Positions 1 through 10,324 of a stretch of DNA of 64,000 nucleotides are shown here, piece after piece. This DNA comes from Craterostigma plantagineum (Eukaryota; Streptophyta; Magnoliopsida; Lamiales; Linderniaceae). Position 1 is the first letter of the stretch, and the number at the start of each line of letters is the position of its first letter. The notes below the pieces were generated by a model. That model was not told the DNA's origin. It saw nothing but the letters and a program-made list of their open reading frames with translations, and ran no database searches. Made by a program: the position numbers and the translations under genes. Where the stretch lies: assembly GCA_027422505.1 (NCBI GenBank), contig JAPQWV010001370.1:29001-93000 (forward strand). The letters run 5' to 3'.

Positions 1-2
1 GG

Positions 3-827
3 TTTCTTCATACTCCTGATATTGATATGGGGTATGAATATGATAATGATGCTGTGGTGACATTCATTACTGGGGGTAGAGTTACTAAGTGGGAAGGAAA
101 CTGTGCGGGTAGTTCTCTTACGTTCTTGTATTCAGTTTTGATTAAGATTGGTGTGTGTAGTTGGTTGCCTACATCAAATGAGGTTAGGGTGACTGAGGGC
201 ATGGCTCATTTGCTATACGCATTTGGCCAAAATCCGCCGATGAATTGGGGAAAGTTGATCCTCGATCACATGTCGAACCAAGTTGAAAAGGTGGGAAAGG
301 GAATTCTTCCTTATCCCTCGATTATCTACGGAGTTCTTGTGCAAGGCGGATTCCAACCTACCCGGAAAGACTCGGTGACCACTCAAAGGAGCCCTTACAC
401 TGTTCAGTCAAACCATTTGGCCGGCTCAGATAGGCTTGTAGACCTCCCCTGGCGCACGCCAGACCAGCTGGAGCACGATGTTTGATCAGGATGTTGGGTC
501 AACATCGGTGGAAGCTCTGGACAAGCAGTTAGATGCCTCGAAGAGTCCATCGCAGCTTTGGTGGCTCAACGAGATGCTTTGAGGAGCTTGATTTCTTCCC
601 AAAAAGGGGGAGATAGAGCAGAAGGAGATTGAGTTGAAGGAGTGAGAGCTGGAGATCAAGGAGGGCCGAGTGGTGCGAAAACTGGAGAAGGGCAAAGTGC
701 TGAAGCAGAACAGATAGGGGGAGAACGAGCTCGAGAGGAAGTTCAGGATGCTAAAGATCAAGGGAGAGACGAAGCTAGAGCTGGAGATGAAGAAGCAGAT
801 GACTCGATCGAAAGTCTAAACATTTAG
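3..827 (+). pseudogene. Plant transposon-domain ORF, decayed, cut by left edge
   Basis: One reading frame runs from the left edge to 827 with in-frame stops at 483-485 and near 627. The first 150 codons (YDNDAVVTFITGG, SWLPTSNEVRVTEGMAHLLYAF, PSIIYGVLVQGGF) resemble the 'putative plant transposon protein' domain found in extra ORFs of plant LTR elements. The tail is rich in Glu, Ala and Lys (LEESIAALVAQRDALRSLI, then EEVQDAKDQGRDEARAGDEEADD) and looks helical and charged. The N-terminus lies outside the window. It sits upstream of a polypurine tract and an LTR, so it is probably the last ORF of that LTR element. Function unknown; family assignment is from recollection, without a search. Confidence 0.55.
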
Positions 828-1347
828 ACTTCGATGCGCATTTTGCTTGTGCCTTGCATGCCTGCTTTGCTTTCTTATTCTTCTGTGTTTTTTATGGACC
901 ATGTCTTTTGTTTTGCAGATGTTTTATTTTCAGGACCTTTAAGGCATGTACTACCTCCCTCCCGTTATTTTTATCACATATCTTGGTGGGCACGGATATT
1001 AAGGTGGTATTATTATAATAATATAGTACAATGAAAAGGTAATAAAGTGTATATTTTGACACGTATTTTAAGAATATTTAATATTATTATATTGATTGTA
1101 TGTGATAGTTTTTTTGCTAAATAAGGAAAGGTGATAAAATTAGTGGGACGCCCGAAATGGCAAAATGTGATAAAATTAGTGGAACGGAGGTAGTACTATT
1201 TTATTTAGTACTTTGAATAGTTTTTGTTGCTATTCTATTTTCGTCTAACTCTAACCATGTTTAGTGTTTTGTGGCTGAGTAGATCTGGCCTTCAGGGGGA
1301 GTTTCACGATGACTGACTTCTGCTGTGGTTTTGGGAAGAAAGATAAA
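828..1347. other. Untranslated spacer holding a MITE
   Basis: No coding potential is seen apart from the MITE at 951-1193. The stretch separates the decayed ORF from the polypurine tract of the same LTR element, so it is most likely that element's 3' untranslated region. Confidence 0.4.
951..1193. mobile_element. Stowaway-like MITE (Tc1/mariner type)
   Basis: The left end CTACCTCCCTCCCGTTA and the reverse complement of the right end (CTACCTCCGTTCCACTAA) form imperfect terminal inverted repeats that continue with TTTTATCAC on both sides. TA dinucleotides flank the element at 949-950 and 1194-1195, the target duplication expected for Tc1/mariner elements. Length (243 bp), AT-rich interior and lack of an ORF fit a non-autonomous Stowaway MITE. 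It lies in the spacer of an older LTR element, so it inserted after that element. Confidence 0.75.
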
Positions 1348-1358
1348 AATGGGGAGAT
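1348..1358 (+). promoter_or_regulatory. Polypurine tract before LTR
   Basis: A purine run (aaTGGGGAGA type) directly precedes the TGTTAATG start of the LTR. This is the usual plus-strand priming site of LTR retrotransposons and marks the following LTR as the 3' copy. Confidence 0.6.
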
Positions 1359-2130
1359 TGTTAATGTTGAGCATTCAACACTGGCTATGTTGGGGTAACA
1401 TTCTAGTCAACATTTCTTGGCCGAGAATGTTCCCTGTCTCAGTTTTATCTTTCATGCCCAAAACTAATTTTATTAATGACGTGGCATTTTTCTAGTATTG
1501 TGCAGGTTATGGATAAGTGCTGGAATGGATCAAACCGTGTGGAAAGAGTGTGGATGAGCTAGAGCGAAAATAGGAAAGGAGCTTACTAAAAATAGGCGAC
1601 TTGGAGCTCAAGTGAAGACCGAGCTTTCGGAGCTAACCAAGTCGACTCCAAATGATCACTAACGGTCCAACCTCACTTAGTGGACGTTAGTGGACGTTAT
1701 GGGCTGTTACCAAGTCGTTGGGGGAGTCCTTTAGAAGTCGAAGACATATATAAGGCGAAGGACTTAACCGTTTGAAGGAGAGGACTTACAACGAGCGAAA
1801 ACGAGAGTACCAAAGCGAGTTCGAGCGAGTATAATCTCCTTAGAGAGTTTTCTTTTTGGTCTAGCTTTTCAAAGGTTGAAAGATCTTGTAGTTTGCAGAA
1901 TCCTTTATTGATTCGTAGCTTACGCTAGGCTGTTTTTTGACTATCCTTTTTGATAGTTTGTAATCCATCTTTATAGTGGAGTTTTGCGTCTTGACGCACG
2001 CAGCAAGTTGGTTGACTTGCTGCATAAAATCATCTCTCGCGTGTTCGTGTCGTTTTATCACTAAGTTATTATCATTTCCGCTGTGCGTTTCTAAGTGAGT
2101 GTGAGTGTTAGTCCAACATCACGTCCAACA
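1359..2130 (+). repeat. 3' or solo LTR, about 770 bp
   Basis: The segment starts TGTTAATG after a polypurine tract and ends in a repeated CCAACATCACGTCCAACA, giving TG...CA boundaries. A TATA box (TATATAAG, 1747-1754) lies about half-way, as expected at a U3/R boundary. No primer binding site follows, so this is the 3' LTR of a plus-strand element whose body lies to the left, including the decayed ORF at 3-827. The exact end (2118 or 2130) is uncertain because the terminal motif is duplicated. Confidence 0.6.
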
Positions 2131-2333
2131 TCAGTTTATCACTTAGCATTTTACATCCATTTCGTACGGGACCCCCTTCAAAGGGTACCAAGGAGTGACG
2201 ATGGAACTGAAAATCTCCATTGTTGTTTGTTGTGTATATGTAAAGCTTTCAGGAACGATCTAAACTTCTTGATAAAAAGCGTTTAAGCGGGGGAATTTGA
2301 TAGATGGAATCCGGTTTATTATAATAATTTTTC
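2131..2333. other. Unassigned flank of LTR
   Basis: No gene or repeat boundary is recognised. A purine-rich GCGGGGGAATTTGA at about 2287 resembles a polypurine tract followed by a TG, so a second decayed LTR could begin near 2299. Weak. Confidence 0.2.
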
Positions 2334-3466
2334 GGGATGAAATCTAAAATGGTCCCCGATGTTTACCCTGTGAACCAATTTAGTCCCCAATATTTCGCGT
2401 GGACCAATTTAGTCCCCGATGTTATCGAAAATGAACCAAATTGGTCCCTCCGTCAATCTGACCGTCAATTTAGGTGGTACTTGCGACGGCATTAGCGACG
2501 GAATATCCATCGCTAAATGAAAAAGTTAAAAAATAATAAATTCAATATTAAAAATGAGGAAAAAATCAAAAAAAAAGAAAAACTTCAAAAAATAGAGTAA
2601 ACTATTCAAAAAAGAGAGAATATTACTAATAAATTAAATAAAAATAAATAATAATAAAAGATAAAAAATAATAAAAGAAAAGTAAAAAACTAAAATTAAA
2701 ATAAAAATGATAAATGTTAAAAAAAAATTCGAGAACTGGGACGGCGATGCAATCACCCAGTATATTTGTTAAAACAATTCGAGAACTGTGACGATTATGT
2801 CCTCATTAACTTGGCAGGGACGCTCTTCGTAAACTTTTAGAGGCGTTTTTTATCCTTAATTTTGTTTTTCCTTTTTATTTAATTTTTAAGAAATAAATAT
2901 TTTTTTATTTTTTTATATCTTAAATTTATATTTATCATTTTTTATTTAATTTTTATATTTTATGTTTATTATTATTAATTTATTACTATTATTTATTCTT
3001 TTATTTAATTTATTAGTAATATTCTCTTTTTTTTTTTTTTGAATTTTTACTTTATTTTTTGAATTGTTTTCCTTTTTTTGGATTTTTTCCTCATTTTTAA
3101 TGTTTAATTTATCATTTTCATTTTAGTTTTAGTTTTTTATTTTACTTTTTTATTTAATTTATTAGTAATATTCTCTTTTTTTTAATTGTTTACTCTATTT
3201 TTTGAATTTTTTTTTTCTTTTTTTAGATTTTTTCCTCATTTTTAATATTTAATTTATTATTTTTTTAACTTTTTCATTTAGCGACGGAATATCCATCGCT
3301 AATGCCGTCGCAAATACCATCTCCGTCTAAATTGACAGTCGGATTGACGGAGGGACCAATTTGGTTCATTTTCGATAACATCGGGGACTAAATTGGTCCA
3401 CGCGAAACATCAGGGACTAAATTGGTTCACAGGGTAAACAACGGGAACCATTTAGGTTTTATCCCC
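2334..3466. mobile_element. Fold-back / MULE-like element with long inverted arms
   Basis: The left terminus (GGGATGAAATCTAAAATGG at 2334) matches the right terminus (CCATTTAGGTTTTATCCCC ending 3466) in inverted orientation. Pairing continues through GTCCCCGATGTTTACCCTGTG, the GCGACGGAATATCCATCGCTAA block (about 2495-2517 and 3281-3303), and into an A-rich left arm opposite a T-rich right arm. No ORF is present. The 9-bp flanks TAATTTTTC and ATAGTTTTC match at 6 of 9 places, compatible with a decayed Mutator-type duplication. The right arm carries an internal duplication (about 3000-3120 resembles 3140-3290). It is a non-autonomous element able to form a hairpin along nearly its whole length. 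Confidence 0.75.
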
Positions 3467-4544
3467 ATAGTTTTCTCACATTATTTTTTGGCCGATAATA
3501 GGAACTTGATATGTTGTAATCATGATCATGTTTCACACTTCTTGATGGACGCAAGTACAAATTGATCAAGATATTAGTGGAATACAATGCATTTAATTCT
3601 TTTTGAAGATTTTGAGAGGTGTAAATTTAGGTAGGCTTTACACTACTTTGTTGATTAAATAGGAGCGGAATCAGATTTGTTGATTAAATAGGGGCGTAAT
3701 CGGAATTATGCTCGAGGACCATGAAAAAAAAGTAGATCCTAAAATTAATTTATCGGCAAAATATAACAGTAATTGGAAATAAAACTACTAATCATAAGAA
3801 AACAATTCTAATGGAAAGAAATCCGACGTTCTTTCAAATTTTCGAAAACTTCAATAATAAAGAACTTGTGGGATTACAACTCGACAACACTTCAAACATT
3901 TCCGACATAACCTCTACTCCCTAACTACGGATTCTCGTCACAAACTAATAAGAGTATACATGGACTATAATTTTCGAAAACCTCACTACAAAGCTCACAT
4001 TCTTTCCACTCTTGCATACATGCAAAGTACACAAACTTCACTTGAGTGGCCGAAATCATCCTCCTAAGCATGTTAGGTGTCGAATTGCATGAAGCTCTCA
4101 AGCCACCTATTCCTTTGCCAAGTGAAGTGGGGCCTTGCATGAGCTTCCTTAGCGACCTTCCTTAGCTTCGTAATGATTATTTTTGAGGTCCAATTAAATT
4201 CTATGCATGGTTGATTAGTGTTAGTGGATTACATCTTTGAAAAGCGATCTACCACTACAAAATAGAAGTATTACCTTCAACTCGTGGTAGCCCGACAATG
4301 AAGTCCATCGTGATTGATCGACAATGAATACCTAGTTACGATCACCGACGTGCGATAGGCAGTTGACCTATCGTTTGTGGTGCAGTAAAGTGAGTAAACG
4401 AGTATCGAACACGAGGAATGGACTGTTACTAGTAATAACCTATCGACTCGATATCTAGCCTAAATAAAGTGCGTAGAATGTTTCACGAACTATCCTAGCA
4501 GATAATAGGAGTGAAACATTTAGTAATTAGTAATTTTAAATTAG

Positions 4545-4545
<1 letters not shown>
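3467..4545. other. Intergenic, probable decayed LTR sequence
   Basis: No convincing gene. A short direct repeat (TTGATTAAATAGG, twice at about 3652-3692) is visible. The stretch may hold the 5' LTR of the downstream gypsy element, because an LTR-like end (CTCTAACA) followed by a primer-site-like TTGGTGAGGTGAGCG occurs at about 4785-4805, but no start could be fixed. Confidence 0.25.

Positions 4546-4580
<35 letters not shown>
4546..4580. repeat. (TTA)n microsatellite
   Basis: About eleven uninterrupted TTA units are present. Confidence 0.9.
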
Positions 4581-4812
4581 GTTTAAATCTTATAGTTGAG
4601 ATCTTCTAGGAAATATTTAGTTTATATATATGTGAGTTTCTAATCCAAGGAAGGTAGCTTGGAAAAAGGGCTATCTGAGTTGGGAAAAGTTATTGGCAAT
4701 AAGAAGGTTAATTAGTTCTCTTTTGGTTTTATCGTGCCAAGAATCTACTATTCTGCTATTATTCATTGAAGTCGATTAATGCTCTAACAAATTGGTGAGG
4801 TGAGCGTGCTCT

Positions 4813-5806
4813 ATGCCACTAACACGAGCTATGGCGGACAAACATTTCGAGGTTTTAGAGAATCGATTTCTGACGGCTATCGTCGCAATGCAACAATCGA
4901 TCACTACTCTCACGACCAAGGTTACGGATGAGGTCGGGGAATTCCTAGGGACTCTCAATCAACGATCCCCTCAACACGTTGATTCGGGGTTTGTTTCCTC
5001 TCGCGCTACCAAAAACCATCGCCACGACCAATTCAATATTCCACATGGCAATACACTCCTTTCTGGTTCCAAAAAGATCGAACTCGCGTCGTTCGATGGC
5101 TCGGACCCTCGCAATTGGATAGCACAGGCAGAAGATTACTTCGAGCTTCAACACGTCCCTGACGAACTTCGGATCGCCTACACTGTGACAAGTATGCAAG
5201 GAACAGCTCGTAACTGGTTACGATAGAAGCGACAATCGACACCACATCTAGATTGGGATGATTTATGTCGGGGTCTAATCTCGAAGTTTGACGGGCCGCG
5301 CCGAGGAGACCCATTGGAAGATTATATCGACGAGTTCATCTGTTTAGTCAACACAATTACCGAAATTCACCCACGAAACTTCAAAAGCTTCTTTATGCAC
5401 GAGTTACACGAATCGCTACGATCAAAGGTCCGTGCCCATCGACCATTGGATCTTGAAGATGCTATGGACATTGCTCCGGACGTCGAGGAAGATTTGTTCT
5501 GTCATTCCGAACATCCTAAACCAGTCGCTCCGCCACCGCGTCCGACTGCCTATAATTCAATCGGTTCTAGCTGATATACTCGACCACCACCAACTAAACT
5601 GGAATGGCCTATACAACCCACAGGAGCTCCACCGAGGGATAATCGAACTCGTGATCGTTATATTCCGCCACCAGCACGCTGCACCTTCTTGGACTAAACC
5701 CTTTCGCCGCTTGATAGACCAAGAATTTCAAAGTCTACGGGAACGAGGGTTATGTTTTCGTTGCCGACAGTCGTACAGTCCGGGCCATGTGTGCGCCAAC
5801 TGCTAA
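4813..5806 (+). pseudogene. gag: Gypsy gag with zinc knuckle (broken)
   Basis: The capsid-like core (LASFDGSDPRNWIAQAEDYF, then the GTARNWLR and DPLEDYIDEF motifs) matches the retrotransposon gag family that packages the element RNA. A stop at 5224 interrupts the first frame; the protein continues in the same frame from 5227 to 5572 and then shifts frame. The C-terminal knuckle reads CFRCRQSYSPGHVC near 5755-5796, the spacing usual for chromovirus-type gag. The ATG at 4813 follows the primer-site-like sequence closely, which favours it as the start. Confidence 0.75.
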
Positions 5807-5815
5807 CTCCGTATT

Positions 5816-6215
5816 ATGATTGGGGGAGAGGACGATGACACAATAGAGTCTGATGCTATTGAGTCACTAGAGGAACAGGAAGAGCTCCCTCCTATGTTTG
5901 GTACCGAAGGCAACCTAGCACGATTGGAGCTGCCATTATTTGCCCTAGGGGGAATCTCAGGCCCACAAACCCTAAAACTGTGGGGTTCACTGTTAATACC
6001 GAGGTTATAGTGATGATTGACAGCGGGGCTAGTCATAACTTCATCTCCGAAAAGGTTGCAACCCGTTTGTCTCTTCCAATGACTACAGACAAATTCTTTC
6101 AAGTTTGCTTGGCCGATGGGCGCCGATCTTCCACCACAGCTTATTGCCAAGGACTGGAGTTGATGCTGGTGCATGCCCAATCCGGGTATATTTTTATGTG
6201 TTCAAATTAGGTGAA
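5816..6215 (+). pseudogene. Gypsy aspartic protease (frameshifted)
   Basis: The active-site motif MIDSGASHNFIS, with catalytic Asp, lies at about 6013-6048. It is preceded by an acidic linker in another frame (MIGGEDDDTIESDAIE). The protease would process Gag-Pol inside the particle. Frames change near 5970 and again near 6190, after which the protein goes on as FKLGEVDLILGVDWLRTLGEF in the next frame. Confidence 0.75.
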
Positions 6216-7420
6216 GTAGACCTTATTCTCGGTGTTGACTGGTTACGAACTCTAGGAGAGTTTAAGATTAATTGGTCAAAGCTAACGATGTGCTTCACTG
6301 TCTACAACCATCGCCATTTCCTCTGCAGTGATGCGTGTCTCACCCGCTCTCAAGTCAGTTTTCAATCACTCTGCAAGTGCAACAATATTGACTTTTTCGC
6401 TGTTATTCTCCCAGAGAGTATGACCCCAGACGACATTCGACTTCAGCACGACCTATTCTCATACTCAACAATCAGACCTCGAGCAGATTATGCGGACCTA
6501 CCCTTCCATCTTTCAGAAATCAATTATATTGCCACCCTCACGTCCTTCAGATCATCGCATCTCTCTCAAGACCGATACTACTGCTGTTTCCGTCCGATAT
6601 ATCGTTATGGCCATACACAGAAAGACGAAATTGAAAGGTTGATCTCTGAAATATCTGCGGCTGGTATCATTCAACCGAGCTCTAGCCCATTTTCTAGTCC
6701 TGTTCTTTTGGTGCGCAAGAAGGACGGCAGTTGGCCCTTCTGCGTTGATTACCACGAGCTCAACCGTGTCACAATCCCAGACAAATATCCCATTCCAGTA
6801 ATCCAAGAACTCCTTGATGAATTATGGGGCGCTACACTATTAACAAAACTAGACGTACGCTCGGGCTATCATCAAATTCGTGTAAGGGCAGAGGATGTCC
6901 CAAAAACAGCGTTCTGTACCCACACGTCCACTATGAAGTTTTGGTGATGCTTTTCGGCTTAACCAACGCGCCTGCAACATTTCAAGCAACAATGAATAAT
7001 ATTTTCAGACCGTTCCTATGGAAGTTCGTCTTGGTATTCTTTGATGATATTCTAATTTATAGCCCATCTTGGGAATCGCACATGGAACATCTTCACACTG
7101 TTTTAGCAACCCTCGCAAGAAACGAGTTTTCCGTTAATCTGGAGAAATGCCATATAGGACAACGCTCAGTGGCGTATTTGGGCCATGTCATATCAGCTAG
7201 AGGCGTGGCTATTGATCCTGATAAAATTACATCTATTCTACAATGGCCGCGCCCCACCTCAGTCAAAGCCATTCGAGGTTTCTTAGGTATAACGGGCTAT
7301 TACCGTTGCTTTATCACGGATTATGGGCACATCGCTCGCCCATTGACAAACCTTGAAGAAGGATCACGTTGATAACTTCTCGTGGACCGCTGCTGCAAAT
7401 ATTTCATTCGAGGCAATGAA
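6190..7420 (+). pseudogene. pol: Gypsy reverse transcriptase and start of RNase H
   Basis: Recognisable blocks in order are VDLILGVDWLRTLGEF (protease end), IIQPSSSPFSSPVLLVRKKDGSW, VDYHELNRVTIPDKYPIP, LTKLDVRSGYHQIRV, FGLTNAPATFQATMN, the catalytic FFDDILIYS (about 7036-7062) and ISARGVAIDPDKI. RNase H begins as DNFSWTAAANISFEAM and stops at the junction with the next element. A frameshift lies near 6900-6945 and another near 7352. This is a standard Ty3-gypsy polymerase, inactivated. Confidence 0.85.
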
Positions 7421-7935
7421 TCCATCACAGCAACCTCGTCCGACGTCGCTTCCATCACAGTAACCTCGTGCTCGATGTGGACCATCCCGTATCTCTCAGG
7501 TTGGCAAGATTCTCTACCCAACCTGCACAACTCAGGTTGCATCTCGGAATGCTCTACGTTGTCATCTGACACTGGAGTCTGTGAAAGTGATTCTGACGAC
7601 TCTCCAAGAGTTACTTCATGACCCGCTCCACCTTCTCGAACAAACTCTTCTTCGACAAAATGGGCCTGAAGGGCCACAACGATTCTCTGATCGTCGTGGA
7701 AGTAAAATTTGTATCCCATGAAATCCTCAGGATACCCAACAAAACGTCCTTTCACAGCCTTCGATTCCAGTTTATTTGTCTTGAGCTTTTTCACGAATGC
7801 GGGGCAACCCCAAACTCTAATGTGATTCAAGCTCGGTCTTCGTCCTGTACATATGTGATACGGAATACGATCGACGGACTTTATAGGACATCTATTCAAA
7901 ATGTGTGCCATTGTCAACAGGGCATGACCCCACAC
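7421..7935 (-). pseudogene. Copia A integrase C-terminal part and linker
   Basis: On the minus strand the frame reads WGHALLTMAHILNRCPIKSVD, IRVWGCPAFVKKLKTNKLE, KGRFVGYPEDFMGYKFYF and an acidic linker ending IEHEVTVME, typical for copia integrase after the catalytic core. A 30-bp direct duplication (TCCATCACAGYAACCTCGT at 7421 and 7451) sits at its end. The frame then reads on through antisense gypsy sequence, which is meaningless. Confidence 0.75.
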
Positions 7936-8018
7936 GATATGGGCAGGTCTGTATAGCTCAGCATAGATCGAACTTTATCCAACAGAGTTCGATTTCTCCG
8001 TTCGGACACACCGTTCAA

Positions 8019-8708
8019 CTACGGTGTTCCGGGTGGTGTCATCTGCGAAATGATCCCGTTCTCTTTCAAGAACTCATCAAACTCGAGGCTCATGTACTCG
8101 CCGCCCCGATCTGATCGAATGGCTTTGATGCGTTTTCCAGTCTGATTTTCCACCAAAACCTTGTACTCACTGAACCATTCAAAAGTATCAGACTTGTGCT
8201 TCATGAGATATACCTTGCCGAAGCTAGAGCGATCATCAGTGAAGGTAACGAAATAATGGAAGTTACCGCGAGCCGCTACCCCGAACGGTACGCAAACATC
8301 CGTGTGGATCAATCCGAGAAGTTCTGCGGCTCTCGCAAAAGTCCCTGTGAAGGGCGACTTGGTCATCTTTCCAAGGATACAAGATTCGCAAGTCGGATAG
8401 GGATCAGACCCAAGCGGCTTTATAATGCCAATTTTCTCTACCTCGAGAATCTTCTTTTCTCCAGCATGATCGAGTCGAAGATGCCACAGCAGTCTTGAGT
8501 TCGACTCCAATTTTCGTTTGTTGGTGATTGTATTCACAGTTTTTGTTTTATCTTCGACATTTATATAATATAATCCATTCCGTAAACGTGCACTTCCGAC
8601 GCAATTATTTCCAAAATAAATATTGCATATATTATTACTAAAATGGGAATCGTAACCGTTTCCGCTCAAAAGGGGAATAGAAACAGTATTCTTAAGGCCC
8701 TTGGGCAA
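8019..8708 (-). pseudogene. Copia A pre-integrase and integrase core
   Basis: The frame begins LPKGLKNTVSIPL and contains the pre-integrase motif LLWHLRLDHAGEKKI, the CESCILGKMTKSPF zinc-site half, HTDVC (first catalytic Asp), FTDDRSSFGKVYLM and RSDRGGEYMSLEF (second Asp). It breaks just after MTPPGTP, before the catalytic Glu. Integrase inserts the cDNA into the host genome. This is one of the longer intact frames of family A in the window. Confidence 0.85.
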
Positions 8709-8949
8709 AACTAAACAATCGGAAAACAGTAAACTATGTCTAGTAGATAAAACGAGAGTTCTTGATCTAATATGGGTCGCAGATACACTATGTCCGCTTC
8801 CTACGTTGATTGTGATCTCTCGGTCCGCCAGCTTCCTACTTCATTCCAGACCCTGGTTCGAAACACAGATGTGAGCACTAGCTCCGAGACTAAGATCCAC
8901 GAAGCGGAATATACTGCCATAGAACAATTAGTTTTTAAAATAAAGTTCT
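8709..8949 (-). pseudogene. Copia A protease remnant
   Basis: The minus strand encodes a shifted version of SASWIL-DSGASAHIC (seen better at 54900-54965 in the fuller copy). A missing base near 8900 destroys the active-site Asp-Ser-Gly frame. Confidence 0.6.
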
Positions 8950-9276
8950 TTACCTGAGGCGGCTAGCTGGGCAATCGCACTTACAATGGCCAAGCTCATT
9001 GCAGTGAAGGCATTTGTCCGTCATCTTGGCGCCTTTGTACACGTTCTTCTTGGCCTTGCCTTTCGAAATTCGTCCTGTGGGCTTAGTGGGCTTGCCCGAC
9101 TTTTTCTTTCTACTCGACCCTCGAGTCTTAACATTCGCGAAAAGAACAACTTCCTTTCCTTTCACCTTCTTCATCTGCGTTTGCGCCGCCGACAACTGGT
9201 TCATCAACCCAGTCAACGTCATCTGGGCCTTGTTCTGATTAAAGTTCACAATGAACGAATTGAAGGAAAATGGGAG
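8950..9276 (-). pseudogene. gag: Copia A gag C-terminus with zinc knuckle
   Basis: The frame reads SFNSFIVNFNQNKAQMTLTG, a basic stretch (RGSSRKKKSGKPTKPTGRIS), and a CX2CX4HX4C knuckle CLHCNELGHCKCDC (8971-9012). The basic region and knuckle bind nucleic acid in the particle. The N-terminal two-thirds of gag are missing at the 9276 junction. Confidence 0.8.
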
Positions 9277-9660
9277 TTCAAGAACAAATATCTCAGTGAG
9301 TTTTATCCGAAACTTGGAATTAGTCAACAATTCTCAGCCGCAAAAACCCATCAACAAAACAGGGTCGTTGAAAGGAAAAATAGAACTCTAGTGGAAGCCG
9401 CTCGCACGATGCTGATTCAACAAAACTTCGTACGAGATGTTAAATAAGAGAGTACCAACATCTCATTTTTCGAAGTCTTCGGGTGCAAGTGCTTTGTGGC
9501 GAACGACCGAGAGCAACGCGCCAAGTTCGACCCTAAAGCATTCGAAGCAACCTTCGTTGGGTATTCTTCAACCTCAAAAGCGTACCGAGTATCATCAAGT
9601 CCAACCGTACGATTAAGGACAGCTACAACGTCACTTTTCACGAAGTGATAGATATGGTTT
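9277..9660 (+). pseudogene. Copia D integrase, C-terminal half
   Basis: EFKNKYLSEFYPKLGISQQF, HQQNRVVERKNRTLVEAART (catalytic Glu context) and, after a deletion, ISFFEVFGCKCFVANDREQR with the KAFEATFVGYSSTSKAYRV block can be read in changing frames. The two catalytic Asp residues lie upstream of the junction and are absent. Confidence 0.75.
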
Positions 9661-10320
9661 CTGGGCACATCAGTCCAGGACCCGAGTCTAACCAGATGGC
9701 TCCTGAACACCTCAGTTCAGGACCCGTGCCTAACCAGCTGACTTCGGAAGGCGACATCTCGGAACCCGTCTTCACTAGTGTGTTGGCACAAAACCAACAG
9801 AAGAAGGCAACAACTCAGCAATCATCGCCAGAAGAAGCTATGAGAATTGTGTTAGAAGACTTGGATTCCCTCTTTGAACCTCTACATCAGCCAGTCACCA
9901 TCAGTCCTACACCCGACGAGGCCGATGTACCAAGCTGGTCCCTACCTCACCCGATTCAGAATTGCCACAGAATAATGAAGAACCTACCATGGCTGTTGAG
10001 AAAGAATCATCAGAGTCGCTCCTTCCAAGTGCAGATTTGGAACTTCCTCACACAGGTGACCAATGGGAGATCATTGGAAATCTAGACCCACAAATGGCTG
10101 ATGTTTCATCTCCAACTTTGCCCCATGAGCACAAGTGGACTAGAGCTCACCCGATTGATCAGATAATTGGCGATCCTTCGAGCGGTGTAAGGATACGTCA
10201 TCAACACAGTCTGTTCAGCTGCTTCTAAAGCCAAAATAAGCCTACTAAGGTAGCAGACGCACTACAAGACCCGGATTGGATATTTACGATGTAAGAGGAA
10301 ATCAATCAATTCGAGCATCT
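9645..10320 (+). pseudogene. Copia D pol linker (integrase to RT)
   Basis: A low-complexity, Pro/Ser/Glu-rich region (SGHISPGPESNQMAPEHLSSGP) followed by LEDLDSLFEPLHQ, ADVSSPTLPHEHKWTRAHP and IIGDPSSGVRIRHQHSLFSCF, the conserved segment just before copia reverse transcriptase. A frameshift is near 9950 and a stop at 10227. Confidence 0.65.
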
Positions 10321-10324
10321 TCAA

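Larger units (their letters stand above)
4789..7420 (+). mobile_element. Ty3-gypsy element, gag-pol remnant
   Basis: A gag with zinc knuckle, a DSGASHNFIS protease, a reverse transcriptase with FFDDILIYS and the start of RNase H occur in gypsy order on the plus strand. The likely 5' LTR end and primer site are at about 4785-4805, directly before the gag ATG at 4813. Reading frames shift at least five times and stops are frequent. The element ends abruptly at 7420, where minus-strand copia sequence begins; integrase and the 3' LTR are absent. Confidence 0.85.
7421..9276 (-). mobile_element. Ty1-copia family A fragment, inverted
   Basis: Read on the minus strand this runs from the end of gag through zinc knuckle, protease, pre-integrase and integrase into the linker before reverse transcriptase. 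It is close to the fuller family-A copy at 54560-56360. No LTR, reverse transcriptase or RNase H remains. Its left limit abuts gypsy RNase H at 7420/7421. Its right limit abuts plus-strand family-D integrase at about 9274-9276. Confidence 0.85.

Noticed and set aside
3925..4140. Minus-strand ORF of 71 codons
   Set aside because: Isolated, short and without a recognisable motif, in probable decayed LTR sequence.
7321..7420. Extension of the minus-strand copia A frame to 7321
   Set aside because: The extra 33 codons are antisense to gypsy RNase H; the real copia sequence stops at about 7421.
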